Positions 8,423-16,592 of a stretch of 64,000 bases of DNA are shown here, piece by piece. The translations under genes were made by a program, and so were the position numbers. Positions within the stretch are counted from its first letter, which is position 1. The number at the start of each line of letters is the position of its first letter. The notes under the pieces were generated by a model, which was not told where the DNA came from, searched no databases, and saw only the letters and a list, made by a program, of their open reading frames with translations. The DNA is from Oscillospiraceae bacterium (GTDB taxonomy: Bacteria; Bacillota; Clostridia; Oscillospirales; Ruminococcaceae), in NCBI GenBank assembly GCA_022766785.1, contig JALEOL010000025.1, positions 1 through 64,000 of the forward strand, written 5' to 3'.

Positions 8423-9757
8423 ATGAGCCGTAACGCGGATAACAAATGCCTTTACGAAAGGCTGTACGAGGAGATCAAACAGGATATACTTCACGGCAGG
8501 CTTGCCGACGGAGCAAGGCTGCCATCAAAGAGGGCGCAGGCGGAGCGGCTCGGGATAAGCGTCGTCACCGTTGAAAACGCATACGCGCAGCTTCTCGCCG
8601 AGGGTTATATAGCAGCCCGGGAGCGCAGCGGATATTATGTCTGCGCAGGCGAACTGACGCAGCCGGAGCCTGAGGAGCTTCCGGAGGAGGAGTACGAAGC
8701 GCCAGCCGAACCATCGCCGCCGACAGGCAGCAGCATGTTCCCGTTTTCAGTGTGGACAAGGCTCATGCGCACCGTGATACTCGAAAAAGGAAACTCCCTA
8801 CTGTCGCCTGTTCCACCGGGAGGAGCACCGGATCTGCAGCAGGCAATTTCAGCTCACCTAAAGGCTTTCCGTGGGGTAAATGTTCCGCCGCACCGCATTA
8901 TAGTCGGAGCCGGGACTGAGTACCTTAACAACCTGCTGGTTCAGCTTTTAGGCAACAATCTGACCTATGCTGTGGAGGATCCCGGATACCACAAACCGGC
9001 GAGAATATACCGGCTGAACGGCGCACTGTGTCTGCCCATAGGTCTTGACGGGCAGGGTATCATCGCCGACGAACTTTACTACAAGAATGTCGATGTCGTG
9101 CACATCTCTCCGGCGCATCACTTCCCTACCGGGATCGTTATGCCGATCTCCCGGAGAATGGAGCTGATAAAGTGGGCGGTAAGGCGCAACGGCTATATCA
9201 TTGAGGACGACTACGACAGCGAGTTCCGCTGGGCAGGAAAGCCGCTTCCCACGATGTTCGGGCTGGACAAGACCGGGCGCGTTATCTATATGAACACATT
9301 CAGCATGACGATAGCGCCCTCCGTCAGAATAAGCTACATCTGCCTGCCCACCGAGCTTTACGAGCGCTGGCGCGAACGTCTGGGCTTCTGCTCCTGCCCC
9401 GTCCCTGCATTTGAGCAGTATACGCTGGCGAAGTTCATTTCCGGCGGACATTTCGAGCGGCACATCAGCCGAATGCGCAAGAACTACCGCCGCGTCCGGG
9501 AACTAGCGTTACAACTGGCGGAAAAATACTGCGGCAGGGAAAGCGTTTCCGAGGAAAGCGCAGGGCTTCACTTCCTGCTGGACATCAGTGACGGGTCGCC
9601 GCTTCACGAAATCTTCAGGGAATGCGGAGTAAAGCTGTCTCCCCTCGCGGAACATTACGATGAGGGAAGCATTGTTCCGGCTGACGCGAACGGAAGATTT
9701 GTCGTGAATTATTCTTCTGCGGATATTAACGTACTATTAAAATACAAAAACGCCTGA
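8423..9757 (+). CDS. MocR/GntR-type regulator, PLP lysine replaced
   Basis: Layout of MocR (PdxR/GabR-like) regulators: a GntR winged helix at about residues 8-78 (LPSKRAQAERLGISVVTVEN), an acidic Pro-rich linker (about 82-105), and an aminotransferase fold type I domain to residue 444. The Asp-containing motif IIEDDYDSEFRW is present. However, the segment that normally reads FSKT, holding the Lys that forms the aldimine with PLP, reads FSMT here (Met295). PLP could still bind non-covalently, or the protein may sense another ligand. It ends inside the terminator hairpin shared with the convergent CYTH gene. Confidence 0.88.
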   Translation: MSRNADNKCLYERLYEEIKQDILHGRLADGARLPSKRAQAERLGISVVTVENAYAQLLAEGYIAARERSGYYVCAGELTQPEPEELPEEEYEAPAEPSPPTGSSMFPFSVWTRLMRTVILEKGNSLLSPVPPGGAPDLQQAISAHLKAFRGVNVPPHRIIVGAGTEYLNNLLVQLLGNNLTYAVEDPGYHKPARIYRLNGALCLPIGLDGQGIIADELYYKNVDVVHISPAHHFPTGIVMPISRRMELIKWAVRRNGYIIEDDYDSEFRWAGKPLPTMFGLDKTGRVIYMNTFSMTIAPSVRISYICLPTELYERWRERLGFCSCPVPAFEQYTLAKFISGGHFERHISRMRKNYRRVRELALQLAEKYCGRESVSEESAGLHFLLDISDGSPLHEIFRECGVKLSPLAEHYDEGSIVPADANGRFVVNYSSADINVLLKYKNA

Positions 9758-9781
9758 TTATATATCAGGCGCTGTTTTTTT
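9751..9781. terminator. Bidirectional terminator containing both stop codons
   Basis: CGCCTGAT (9751-9758) pairs with ATCAGGCG (9764-9771), with T-rich tails on both sides. The stop of the MocR-like gene (9755-9757) and that of the CYTH gene (9758-9760) both lie in this hairpin, so the two coding ends double as the terminator. Confidence 0.85.
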
Positions 9782-10324
9782 GTATTCGGAGAGAAATCTG
9801 CGGATTTTTCCGGTGACTGGCGTGCTCCGGTCGAGTGGTATCTTCGCAGTGATATCAGACAGGATAGCCTCTGCAGCCGATTCATCGGTGTATTCTATCT
9901 CTAACTCGTAGTCAGTCCTGCCAAAATACTCGCTCCGGTCAAGGTCGATCTCTGCCCCCGGGAATTCTTTCACACTGCGGAACGTTGACAGAGTGCCCAG
10001 ATATCTTACGTCGGGAAGCTCCGCGGCGCTCAGCTCTTTCAGTTCCTTGCCGGAAATCTTTTCCGGGATCCTGTCAAGCTGCTTTTCAAGCTCCACACGG
10101 CTGACGGCTCCGTTGTCCGTATCGGCAGCCGGGAGCTTCATCTGTAGAAGAAATTTCCCGGAAACGCTGCGCACCCGTACCGTGATGTGTCTGTTGCTGC
10201 ACTCCATTTCCGGGCTGTCGTAGTAGCTGTTCACCTGTTCTTTTTCGCTGTCCCAGTCAAACATGGAATGGATAGCGTTGTACTGTTCCTCGGTGAGCAT
10301 TATCTTGAATTCGTTTTCGATCAT
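9758..10324 (-). CDS. CYTH-domain protein (triphosphate-binding, putative triphosphatase)
   Basis: A 188-residue protein whose N terminus carries the ExExK signature (ENEFK, residues 3-7) that defines CYTH triphosphate tunnel enzymes. Alternating charged strands follow (HITVRVRSVSGKFLLQMKLP, VSRVELEKQ, AEIDLDRSEY, YELEIEY). The likely reaction is metal-dependent hydrolysis of inorganic triphosphate or a related compound; adenylate cyclase is the less likely alternative. It lies 12 bases after birA on the same strand. Confidence 0.85.
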   Translation of the reverse strand: MIENEFKIMLTEEQYNAIHSMFDWDSEKEQVNSYYDSPEMECSNRHITVRVRSVSGKFLLQMKLPAADTDNGAVSRVELEKQLDRIPEKISGKELKELSAAELPDVRYLGTLSTFRSVKEFPGAEIDLDRSEYFGRTDYELEIEYTDESAAEAILSDITAKIPLDRSTPVTGKIRRFLSEYKKTAPDI

Positions 10325-10336
10325 GTTTTTCTCCCG

Positions 10337-11065
10337 TCAGACATAATCCAAAAGTCCGCGGACGCTTACCTCGCCGGAATTCACCATAAACCTGCCGCCC
10401 TCTGCTGAGCAGATGAGAAATCCGTTGGGAGCGATGCCCTCAGCAAATGCCGTGCGCTCTGTGCCGTTTTCAAGGATCCTGACGCTTTTTCCCACCGTAA
10501 GGCATCTTCTGGTATATCCGTTAGAAATCGCGTCAAATCCCTCACGGGAATACTCATATAATCTGCGAGCGATATTCTCCGCCAGAGCCTCGCGGTCGGG
10601 TATCGTCCTGCCTGTCAGCATCTCTATCGAACCGCCGTGGGGAATTTCAGCATTGCGGAAAAAATCCTCGCTCTGGGAAATATTCACGCCTATACCGCAC
10701 ACAACGTCAATTGATGAACCAAAGCACACGCTCTCGCATAAAATACCACATAGCTTATGACCGCGCAGGATAATATCGTTGGGCCACTTTATGCCGAACT
10801 CCTCGTCCGGAAGCCTTTCCTCAAGCTCCTCGCATACAGCTACGGCGGCGCACAGTGTGATATTGTCCGGATGCGGAGGATCCCTCAGCAGCAGTGAGAA
10901 CGGGAGCATTCCGCGATCCGCAAGCCATTCGTGACCGCGCCTGCCTTTCCCGGCGGTCTGTAATCCTGCCGTCACAAGCGTGCCATCGGGAAGCCCGGAT
11001 CGGTTCTGCTTCAGATAATTGTTGGTGGAGTCCACCTCGTCTAGTCTAATGCAATTCATGGTCAT
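10337..11065 (-). CDS. birA: Biotin--[acetyl-CoA-carboxylase] ligase
   Basis: A 242-residue ligase that attaches biotin to carboxyl carrier proteins. Visible features: SVDSTN-like start (EVDSTNNYLK), the biotinyl-adenylate loop GKGRRGHEW, and the KWPNDI motif, followed by a small C-terminal SH3-like domain (about 190-242). It lacks the N-terminal DNA-binding domain of E. coli BirA, so it is a class I enzyme without repressor function. Its ATG overlaps the upstream stop as ATGA. Confidence 0.93.
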   Translation of the reverse strand: MTMNCIRLDEVDSTNNYLKQNRSGLPDGTLVTAGLQTAGKGRRGHEWLADRGMLPFSLLLRDPPHPDNITLCAAVAVCEELEERLPDEEFGIKWPNDIILRGHKLCGILCESVCFGSSIDVVCGIGVNISQSEDFFRNAEIPHGGSIEMLTGRTIPDREALAENIARRLYEYSREGFDAISNGYTRRCLTVGKSVRILENGTERTAFAEGIAPNGFLICSAEGGRFMVNSGEVSVRGLLDYV

Positions 11066-11544
11066 GGCTTTACCGCAATGATGTTCATTTCGATCTGACC
11101 GTCGCTGGTTAGGTTAATAACACCGTAGGTTGGATCGTTATGGTTTCTCGGGCTGTCGGGACTTCCGGGGTTCATCACGAAAACATCGTCGATATATTCC
11201 GTACGGTGGAGGTGAGTGTGTCCGTAAAGAGCTATCTTACAGTCCTCAGCCTTTGCCCTGGAAACAAGCTGCTGAAGCCCGGTGTGGACCTCAAACGCAT
11301 GTCCGTGACAGCAGAATATCTTGTAGCCGCACGCCGTTACTACCTGGTAATCCCGGTGAAATCCATAGTCGCAGTTCCCTTTGACATACACCAGCGGTAT
11401 CTGAGGGTGCATGCTCTGTATATCCCGCGCTTCGTTCTCCCCGTCACCCAGGTGAATGATCAGGTCTGAGTCCAGGTTTCTGTTTACTATCTTGTCAAGT
11501 ATAGCAAAATTCCTGTGAGTATCAGAAACTACCAAAATCTTCAA
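11062..11544 (-). CDS. YfcE/MJ0936-like metallophosphoesterase
   Basis: A 160-residue calcineurin-like phosphoesterase. Metal ligands are visible in DTHRN (residues about 7-11), HLGDGEN, KGNCDYG, CCHGHAFEV and YGHTHLHR. Members cleave phosphodiesters in vitro; the physiological substrate is generally unknown. It is the first gene of a yfcE-birA-CYTH operon. ATG 11544 is preceded by AAAGGAAAACC. Confidence 0.9.
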   Translation of the reverse strand: MKILVVSDTHRNFAILDKIVNRNLDSDLIIHLGDGENEARDIQSMHPQIPLVYVKGNCDYGFHRDYQVVTACGYKIFCCHGHAFEVHTGLQQLVSRAKAEDCKIALYGHTHLHRTEYIDDVFVMNPGSPDSPRNHNDPTYGVINLTSDGQIEMNIIAVKP

Positions 11545-11684
11545 GGTTGGTTTTCCTTTCTGAAAAGTTCTAATTTCATATATTATAACATAAAATTTAA
11601 AATAATAAAAGGGGGCTTTTGCGATTTTTTCTCAGAAAACACTCGAAACCTGACATAATGTGGTATTTATCAGGAGGTAACGCA

Positions 11685-11921
11685 ATGAACAACAACGATT
11701 ATGACAAGCTCATAAGGTCAGCAAGCGAGAAGCTGGGTTCCTCGCCCGACGAGCTGAAAAGGTCGCTTGAAAAGCAGGATCTTTCGGCACTTTCGGCAAT
11801 GCTGTCAAAATCAGACAAGCAGAAGCTGCGGAAAGTCCTGGCAGACAAGGAGCTTATGCAAAAGTTACGCGCGGCAGGCTCCCCGGAGGAAGTGATGAAG
11901 CTGCTTGGCGGAATGAAATAG
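11685..11921 (+). CDS. Small unknown protein A (78 aa), first of a three-gene cluster
   Basis: I do not recognise this protein. It is 78 residues, helical by composition and highly charged, with the recurring Leu pattern ELKRSLEKQDLSALSAMLSK and a Gly-rich end (KLLGGMK). ATG 11685 has a strong AGGAGG 7 bases upstream; an in-frame start at 11619 has none. No membrane segment is evident. It lies 24 bases before small protein B and appears co-transcribed with B and C. It could be an adaptor or a DNA- or membrane-associated factor; no function is claimed. Confidence 0.75.
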   Translation: MNNNDYDKLIRSASEKLGSSPDELKRSLEKQDLSALSAMLSKSDKQKLRKVLADKELMQKLRAAGSPEEVMKLLGGMK

Positions 11922-11945
11922 CGAACCGGGTCGGAGGTGAGGTGC

Positions 11946-12257
11946 ATGGATAATATTGAAGATATTCTCCGTGCGCTTGCGGATGAGGACGACAGCCCCC
12001 AGCCTGACGGGACGGAGGATAGCAAGGAGGACAACGGTGGTCTGTTTTCCGGTATCGACCTTGGTTCAATTGCGAAGATCGCCGGACTGCTCAGCGCCTC
12101 CGGCGGATCCGGGGACGACGAGCGTTTTCTGCTGGCACTCAGACCGCTTCTGAGGGAAGAAAACCGCGGAAAGATCGACACGGCAGTCCGTCTGCTGAAG
12201 CTGATCTCACTGCTGCCGCTGCTTAAAGACAGCGGTCTGTTCGGACAGGGGGGATAA
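11946..12257 (+). CDS. Small unknown protein B (103 aa)
   Basis: Not recognised. Residues about 1-33 are acidic and disordered-looking (DEDDSPQPDGTEDSKEDN). After this comes a Gly/Ser-rich hydrophobic stretch (LGSIAKIAGLLSASGGSG) and a C-terminal amphipathic helix (LLKLISLLPLLKDSGLF). GGAGG at 11933-11937 lies 8 bases before ATG 11948's codon at 11946. It is followed after 2 bases by protein C. The hydrophobic helices suggest association with a membrane or with protein C. Confidence 0.72.
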   Translation: MDNIEDILRALADEDDSPQPDGTEDSKEDNGGLFSGIDLGSIAKIAGLLSASGGSGDDERFLLALRPLLREENRGKIDTAVRLLKLISLLPLLKDSGLFGQGG

Positions 12258-12259
12258 TT

Positions 12260-12538
12260 ATGGTGTGGAATTCAGGGAAGTCGCCATTGTATAAAACGGT
12301 GGAGAAATTCAACAACATGCCGCCGGAGAACGAAAACGTCAAATGCTTCGATGAGATCCATGAAGAAAAGCGCCCCGAACCTCCCCCGAAATTCTCCTGC
12401 CCTGAAAAGGAAAAAGGCGCGCTCTCAAAATTCGCAGACCGCGATTTTCTGCTGATAACGGCGCTTATAGTACTGCTGCTGCATGAAAAAGCGGACATGA
12501 AGCTCATTGCCGCCCTTGCTTTCGTACTTCTGGGCTAA
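12260..12538 (+). CDS. Small unknown protein C (92 aa), C-terminal membrane anchor
   Basis: Not recognised. The first 60 residues are polar and Pro/Lys-rich (EEKRPEPPPKF), with two Cys. Residues about 66-92 form one or two short hydrophobic segments (FLLITALIVLLLHEKADM and LIAALAFVLLG), so it is probably tail-anchored. GGGGGG precedes ATG 12260. Tight spacing to B suggests that A, B and C act together. I see no export signal. Confidence 0.72.
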   Translation: MVWNSGKSPLYKTVEKFNNMPPENENVKCFDEIHEEKRPEPPPKFSCPEKEKGALSKFADRDFLLITALIVLLLHEKADMKLIAALAFVLLG

Positions 12539-12575
12539 AAATTACGTGAAAACCGAAAAAAAATTTCACAACCCC

Positions 12576-12604
12576 TTGAAAAATCCTCGCAGTTGAGTTA
12601 TAAT
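12576..12604 (+). promoter_or_regulatory. sigma-A promoter of the T-box/cysE transcript
   Basis: TTGAAA (12576-12581), 17-base spacer, TATAAT (12599-12604). The transcript would begin about 45 bases before the T-box stem I region. Confidence 0.8.
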
Positions 12605-12654
12605 ATATTTATATATGTTATATTTAAAGGCTTTGATCAGTCAGAGTATCCGGA

Positions 12655-12850
12655 TAGTTGCACCCCAGAGAGCGGCGTATTGGTGCGAGCGCCGTGTGCT
12701 GCCCCGGTGAAAGTGCGGCTGTGAGCCGGTATGGTGAAGCTTAGTAGCCGTATCCGTTGCCTGCGTTAAGGGTCACGAGGGGCTATTGCCTGAAGCGAAG
12801 TGGAACAGCGGTAATGCGCCTTCGCACCTTTCCGGTGCGGAGGTTTTTTT
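12655..12850 (+). ncRNA. T-box leader upstream of cysE-cysS
   Basis: The leader shows an AGAGAG segment (12666-12671), a T-box-like sequence AAGTGGAACAGCGG (12798-12811), and then a terminator. In that terminator CCTTCGCACC pairs with GGTGCGGAGG (12819-12843), followed by seven T. T-box RNAs bind uncharged tRNA and open the terminator. The genes behind it point to tRNA-Cys. I could not place a TGC specifier codon with certainty, so the amino-acid assignment rests on context. Confidence 0.8.
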
Positions 12851-12935
12851 ATGCACCGGCAGCTTGAATATAGTATATAGTATCCGGGATTTTCAGTTTA
12901 AGCTGTTATATCCTGTCGGCAGGCTGGAGGTTTCC

Positions 12936-13613
12936 ATGTTCAAAAAACTCAGAGAAGAGATCCAATCCATAAAGGCAAGAGATCCGGCAGTGCGCTCTGC
13001 GCTGGAGGTGATCTTCCTTTATCCTTCCTTTAAGGCGATCAGATCCTACAGGCGTGCTCACTGGTTTTATGAGCGCGGTCATTTCTTCATAGCACGCTGG
13101 ATCTCTCAGCGCAGCCGCAACAAGACCGGCATCGAGATCCACCCCGGCGCGAAGATCGGCAAGGGGCTGTTCATCGACCACGGTTCCGGCGTTGTTATAG
13201 GAGAAACTACCGAGATCGGCGATTACTGCACCCTTTACCAGAACGTCACCCTTGGTGGCACAGGCAAGGATACCGGCAAGCGCCACCCTACCCTCGGCAA
13301 TAACGTGCTTGTCGGCGCAGGAGCCAGGGTTTTAGGCCCGATGAAGATCGGCGATAATTCCAAGATCGCCGCCAACGCAGTCGTGCTTGAAGAAGTACCG
13401 CCGAACTGTACCGCAGTGGGAGTTCCGGCAAGGGTAGTCAAACGTGACGGCGTTCGGGTAAGCGACTGCGACCTTGATCAGATACACATTCCCGACCCGA
13501 TTTCCCAGCTGCTATGCGAGCATATGTACAAGATAGAATGTATGCAAAAGCAGATAGACGACCTGAAAAAGCAGCTGGCTGAATATGAAATTAATGACCC
13601 AGGAGGAAAATAA
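12936..13613 (+). CDS. cysE: Serine O-acetyltransferase
   Basis: A 225-residue enzyme making O-acetylserine from serine and acetyl-CoA, the first committed step to cysteine. A helical N-terminal part is followed by left-handed beta-helix hexapeptide repeats (IEIHPGAKIGKGLFIDHGSG, IGDYCTLYQNVTLGG). ATG 12936 follows GGAGG at 12926-12930; extension to 12786 would read through the T-box terminator. The C terminus has a coiled tail (KIECMQKQIDDLKKQLAEYE). It runs up against cysS and both are under the T-box. Confidence 0.95.
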   Translation: MFKKLREEIQSIKARDPAVRSALEVIFLYPSFKAIRSYRRAHWFYERGHFFIARWISQRSRNKTGIEIHPGAKIGKGLFIDHGSGVVIGETTEIGDYCTLYQNVTLGGTGKDTGKRHPTLGNNVLVGAGARVLGPMKIGDNSKIAANAVVLEEVPPNCTAVGVPARVVKRDGVRVSDCDLDQIHIPDPISQLLCEHMYKIECMQKQIDDLKKQLAEYEINDPGGK

Positions 13614-13614
13614 A

Positions 13615-15015
13615 ATGCAGATCTACAACACAATGACACGGCAGAAAGAGGAGCTGAAGCCCATTACACCGGGCACAGTTAAGATCTATGCCTGCGGACC
13701 TACCGTGTATAATCTTATCCACATCGGTAACGCCAGGGCGCTTTGCGTATTTGACACGCTGCGCCGTTATCTGGAGTTCCGCGGCTACAAGGTATTCTAT
13801 GTCCAGAACTTCACCGATGTGGACGACAAGATAATCAAAAAGGCAAACGAGCTTGGAAAGACCGCCCACGAGGTGTCCGAGAACGCAATAAAGGAGTATT
13901 TCACCGACGCCGACGGGCTTAATGTGCGCCGCGCAGACGTACACCCCAAAGTCACCGAGAACATGGACATAATCATCGACATCGTAAAGACGCTGGTGGA
14001 AAAGGGCTTCGCTTATCAGGTGGACGGCGACGTATATTTTGACACATCAAAGTTCCCGGAGTACGGAAAGCTCTCCCACATGCCGCTGGAGGATCTCCAG
14101 GCAGGCGCGCGTATCGAGGTCGGCGAGAAAAAGCGCAATGCAATGGATTTTGCGGTATGGAAAGCGGCTAAACCCGGCGAGCCTTACTGGGAGTCTCCGT
14201 TCGGGAACGGCAGACCGGGCTGGCACATCGAGTGCTCTGCAATGAGCCGCCACTACATCGGCGATACCCTCGATATCCACGGCGGCGGAGCAGACCTTAT
14301 CTTCCCGCACCATGAAAACGAGATCGCACAGAGCGAGTGCGCCACCGGGCAAGTCCTCGCCAACATATGGATGCACAACGGAATGCTCAATGTTGACGGC
14401 AGCAAGATGTCCAAATCCAAGGGCAACTTCTTCATGGTAAGGGATCTGTCCAAGGAATACGGATATGAGCCTATCCGCTTTATGCTGCTCTCCGTTCACT
14501 ACAGAAGCCAGCTGAACTACACTATCGAGGTTATCGAAAGCTGCAAGACTGCGCTCCAGAGGCTATACACCTGCCGTGACAGCCTGAAGCGCGCCCTTGA
14601 CGCTGCTCCCGAGGGTGAAGCCTCTGCGCAGGCTCTCGCCGATGTAAAGGAAGCAAGAGAGCAGTTCATCAGGGTGATGGACGATGATTTCAACACAGCG
14701 GACGGAATTTCGACAGTATTTGAGCTGGTTCGCAAGATAAATACCGCCGTTTCCTCCGGAAATGCGACAAAGGGGACGCTGAAAGCATATTCCGATGAAT
14801 TTTCGGCATTGACAAATGTGCTGGGTCTGTTGTATAATAATAACAATAATGAAGAAGATATCCCGGCGGAGATCACCAAGCTTATCGAAAAGCGCAAGGC
14901 TGCTCGCAAGGCAAAGGATTTCGCGCTTGCCGACTCGATAAGGGATCAGATCACTGCAATGGGCTGGATCGTTGAGGAGACCCGTCAGGGTACCATTGTT
15001 AAGAAAAGCAACTGA
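13615..15015 (+). CDS. cysS: Cysteinyl-tRNA synthetase
   Basis: A 466-residue class I aminoacyl-tRNA synthetase. Motifs: zinc/cysteine pocket CGPTVYN, HIGNARA (HIGH equivalent), WHIECSAMS and HHENEIAQSE (zinc ligands), and KMSKSKGN (KMSKS loop). ATG 13615 has AGGAGG directly upstream, one base after the cysE stop. Grouping with cysE behind one T-box couples cysteine supply and charging. Confidence 0.96.
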   Translation: MQIYNTMTRQKEELKPITPGTVKIYACGPTVYNLIHIGNARALCVFDTLRRYLEFRGYKVFYVQNFTDVDDKIIKKANELGKTAHEVSENAIKEYFTDADGLNVRRADVHPKVTENMDIIIDIVKTLVEKGFAYQVDGDVYFDTSKFPEYGKLSHMPLEDLQAGARIEVGEKKRNAMDFAVWKAAKPGEPYWESPFGNGRPGWHIECSAMSRHYIGDTLDIHGGGADLIFPHHENEIAQSECATGQVLANIWMHNGMLNVDGSKMSKSKGNFFMVRDLSKEYGYEPIRFMLLSVHYRSQLNYTIEVIESCKTALQRLYTCRDSLKRALDAAPEGEASAQALADVKEAREQFIRVMDDDFNTADGISTVFELVRKINTAVSSGNATKGTLKAYSDEFSALTNVLGLLYNNNNNEEDIPAEITKLIEKRKAARKAKDFALADSIRDQITAMGWIVEETRQGTIVKKSN

Positions 15016-15024
15016 GGGAACAGA

Positions 15025-16560
15025 ATGAAAAAGAAGATTTTATCCGTGATCGCAGCGGTCACTGTGGCTTTATGCTCACTGGGAACGGCTGGCTGCACCG
15101 TTACAAGCTCCGACTACAACGCAATGCAGGACTACGATTTCTCCTCCGTTGACCTGGTTCAGCTTGAAGGTCCGAAGGACGGGGACACTATCGCGATAAT
15201 CGACACCGACCTCGGCGAGATCCGCGCGGTGCTTTATGAGGAATACTGCCCGAATACCGTGGCAAAATTCATTGAGCGCGCCAATGCAGGCGAATACAAC
15301 GATCACACAATTGACGCGATAGTTAAGGACACCTATTTCATGACCGGCGGTTATTATGACGACAAGGGAAATTACACCGGAAGAAAGGACGACTCCGAGG
15401 CGATCGAGCACGAATACAACGTGAACCTCTGGCCGTTCAGGGGCGCTCTGGTTGCCTATTCAGAGCTTCCGGGGTATTTTGACGCAAGATACATCATCTG
15501 CGACAACGATGATACCATGACCCAGGAACAGATCGACGAGCTAAAGAATTCCATGGCTGAGACCGACAAATACTCCGATGTGGAAAAAGCCAACCTTAAC
15601 AACCTGTTCGATAAGTTCATGGAGGTCGGCGGCGTATTTGGTATGGCAGGATATGTAACTGTTTTCGGACAGACCTATCAGGGGATCGACGTTATCGAAA
15701 AGATCACCGCGAGACAGTCTGACGAACAGACCTACCGTCCGCTTGAGAACATCTATGTGAAGTCCGTGACGATATCAACGTACAACAGCGCAGAACAGTC
15801 TGCCAAGACGCCTTCCACCGGGGGAAATATCGGCGAAGTTACCATAAGCACAGGCGATACAGTCGCAGAAATAGAGATCGAGGGCTTCGGTACTATCAAG
15901 GCTAAGCTGTTCCCCGACATCGCCCCGATCGGCGTTGAGAACTTCAAGCAGCTAGCCGAGCAGGGCTATTATGACGGCAAGAATGTTCACCGCGTTATAT
16001 CCAATTTCATGCTCCAGGGAGGTTCTGCCAACGGCGACGGCACCGGAGGAGACGCAGCGTATTCCGGCGAGGGCAGCTCCGCAAAGGATTTCGGCACCGA
16101 GACCGACAGGAACGCGCGTCATTTCTACGGCGCTCTCTGCTATGCAAACGCTCTCGGCAGGAATTCCACTCAGTTCTATATCGTGAACAACAAGGAACCT
16201 CAGGATATCGAAGGAATGGATGTCTCCCAGCTTGAAGCCAACGCCAAAGCCGCACGCACTTACAAAAACCAGTGTGAGAAAGGCTCCAACGAATACAACT
16301 ATTACGCCGCAATGGAGAAGCAGTATTCAACAATGGCGGAATGGTTCAAGTCCCCCACGGAACAGGAGATCAGCAAGTACAAGCAGGGCGGAGTGTACTA
16401 CCTCGACGGCGGATATACCGTGTTCGGTCAGGTGGTCGAGGGCTTTGATGTGATCGACAGTATCTCCGCTGTGGAAGTCACCGAAAACTCCAGCGGCGAG
16501 AACAGTCAGCCTGTCGAGGATATACTGATCAAAACAGTCCGGGTCTACACTGCCGAGTGA
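15025..16560 (+). CDS. Lipoprotein with two cyclophilin-type PPIase domains (first degenerate)
   Basis: A 511-residue exported lipoprotein: Lys-rich start, hydrophobic core and lipobox GTAGC (Cys about residue 25). Two cyclophilin domains follow (about 50-245 and 272-510). The second keeps the expected Arg, Phe and Gln (VHRVISNFMLQGG). The first reads IDAIVKDTYFMTGG at that place, so the catalytic Arg and the Gln are lost. It probably acts as a folding catalyst or holdase outside the membrane. It starts 9 bases after cysS and may be read from it. Confidence 0.9.
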   Translation: MKKKILSVIAAVTVALCSLGTAGCTVTSSDYNAMQDYDFSSVDLVQLEGPKDGDTIAIIDTDLGEIRAVLYEEYCPNTVAKFIERANAGEYNDHTIDAIVKDTYFMTGGYYDDKGNYTGRKDDSEAIEHEYNVNLWPFRGALVAYSELPGYFDARYIICDNDDTMTQEQIDELKNSMAETDKYSDVEKANLNNLFDKFMEVGGVFGMAGYVTVFGQTYQGIDVIEKITARQSDEQTYRPLENIYVKSVTISTYNSAEQSAKTPSTGGNIGEVTISTGDTVAEIEIEGFGTIKAKLFPDIAPIGVENFKQLAEQGYYDGKNVHRVISNFMLQGGSANGDGTGGDAAYSGEGSSAKDFGTETDRNARHFYGALCYANALGRNSTQFYIVNNKEPQDIEGMDVSQLEANAKAARTYKNQCEKGSNEYNYYAAMEKQYSTMAEWFKSPTEQEISKYKQGGVYYLDGGYTVFGQVVEGFDVIDSISAVEVTENSSGENSQPVEDILIKTVRVYTAE

Positions 16561-16592
16561 TCCAACCGAAATAACGGGAAAGGAAAAACATC

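Noticed and set aside
12786..12935. In-frame extension of cysE upstream of 12936
   Set aside because: It would translate through the T-box motif and terminator; AGGCTGGAGG before ATG 12936 fits far better.
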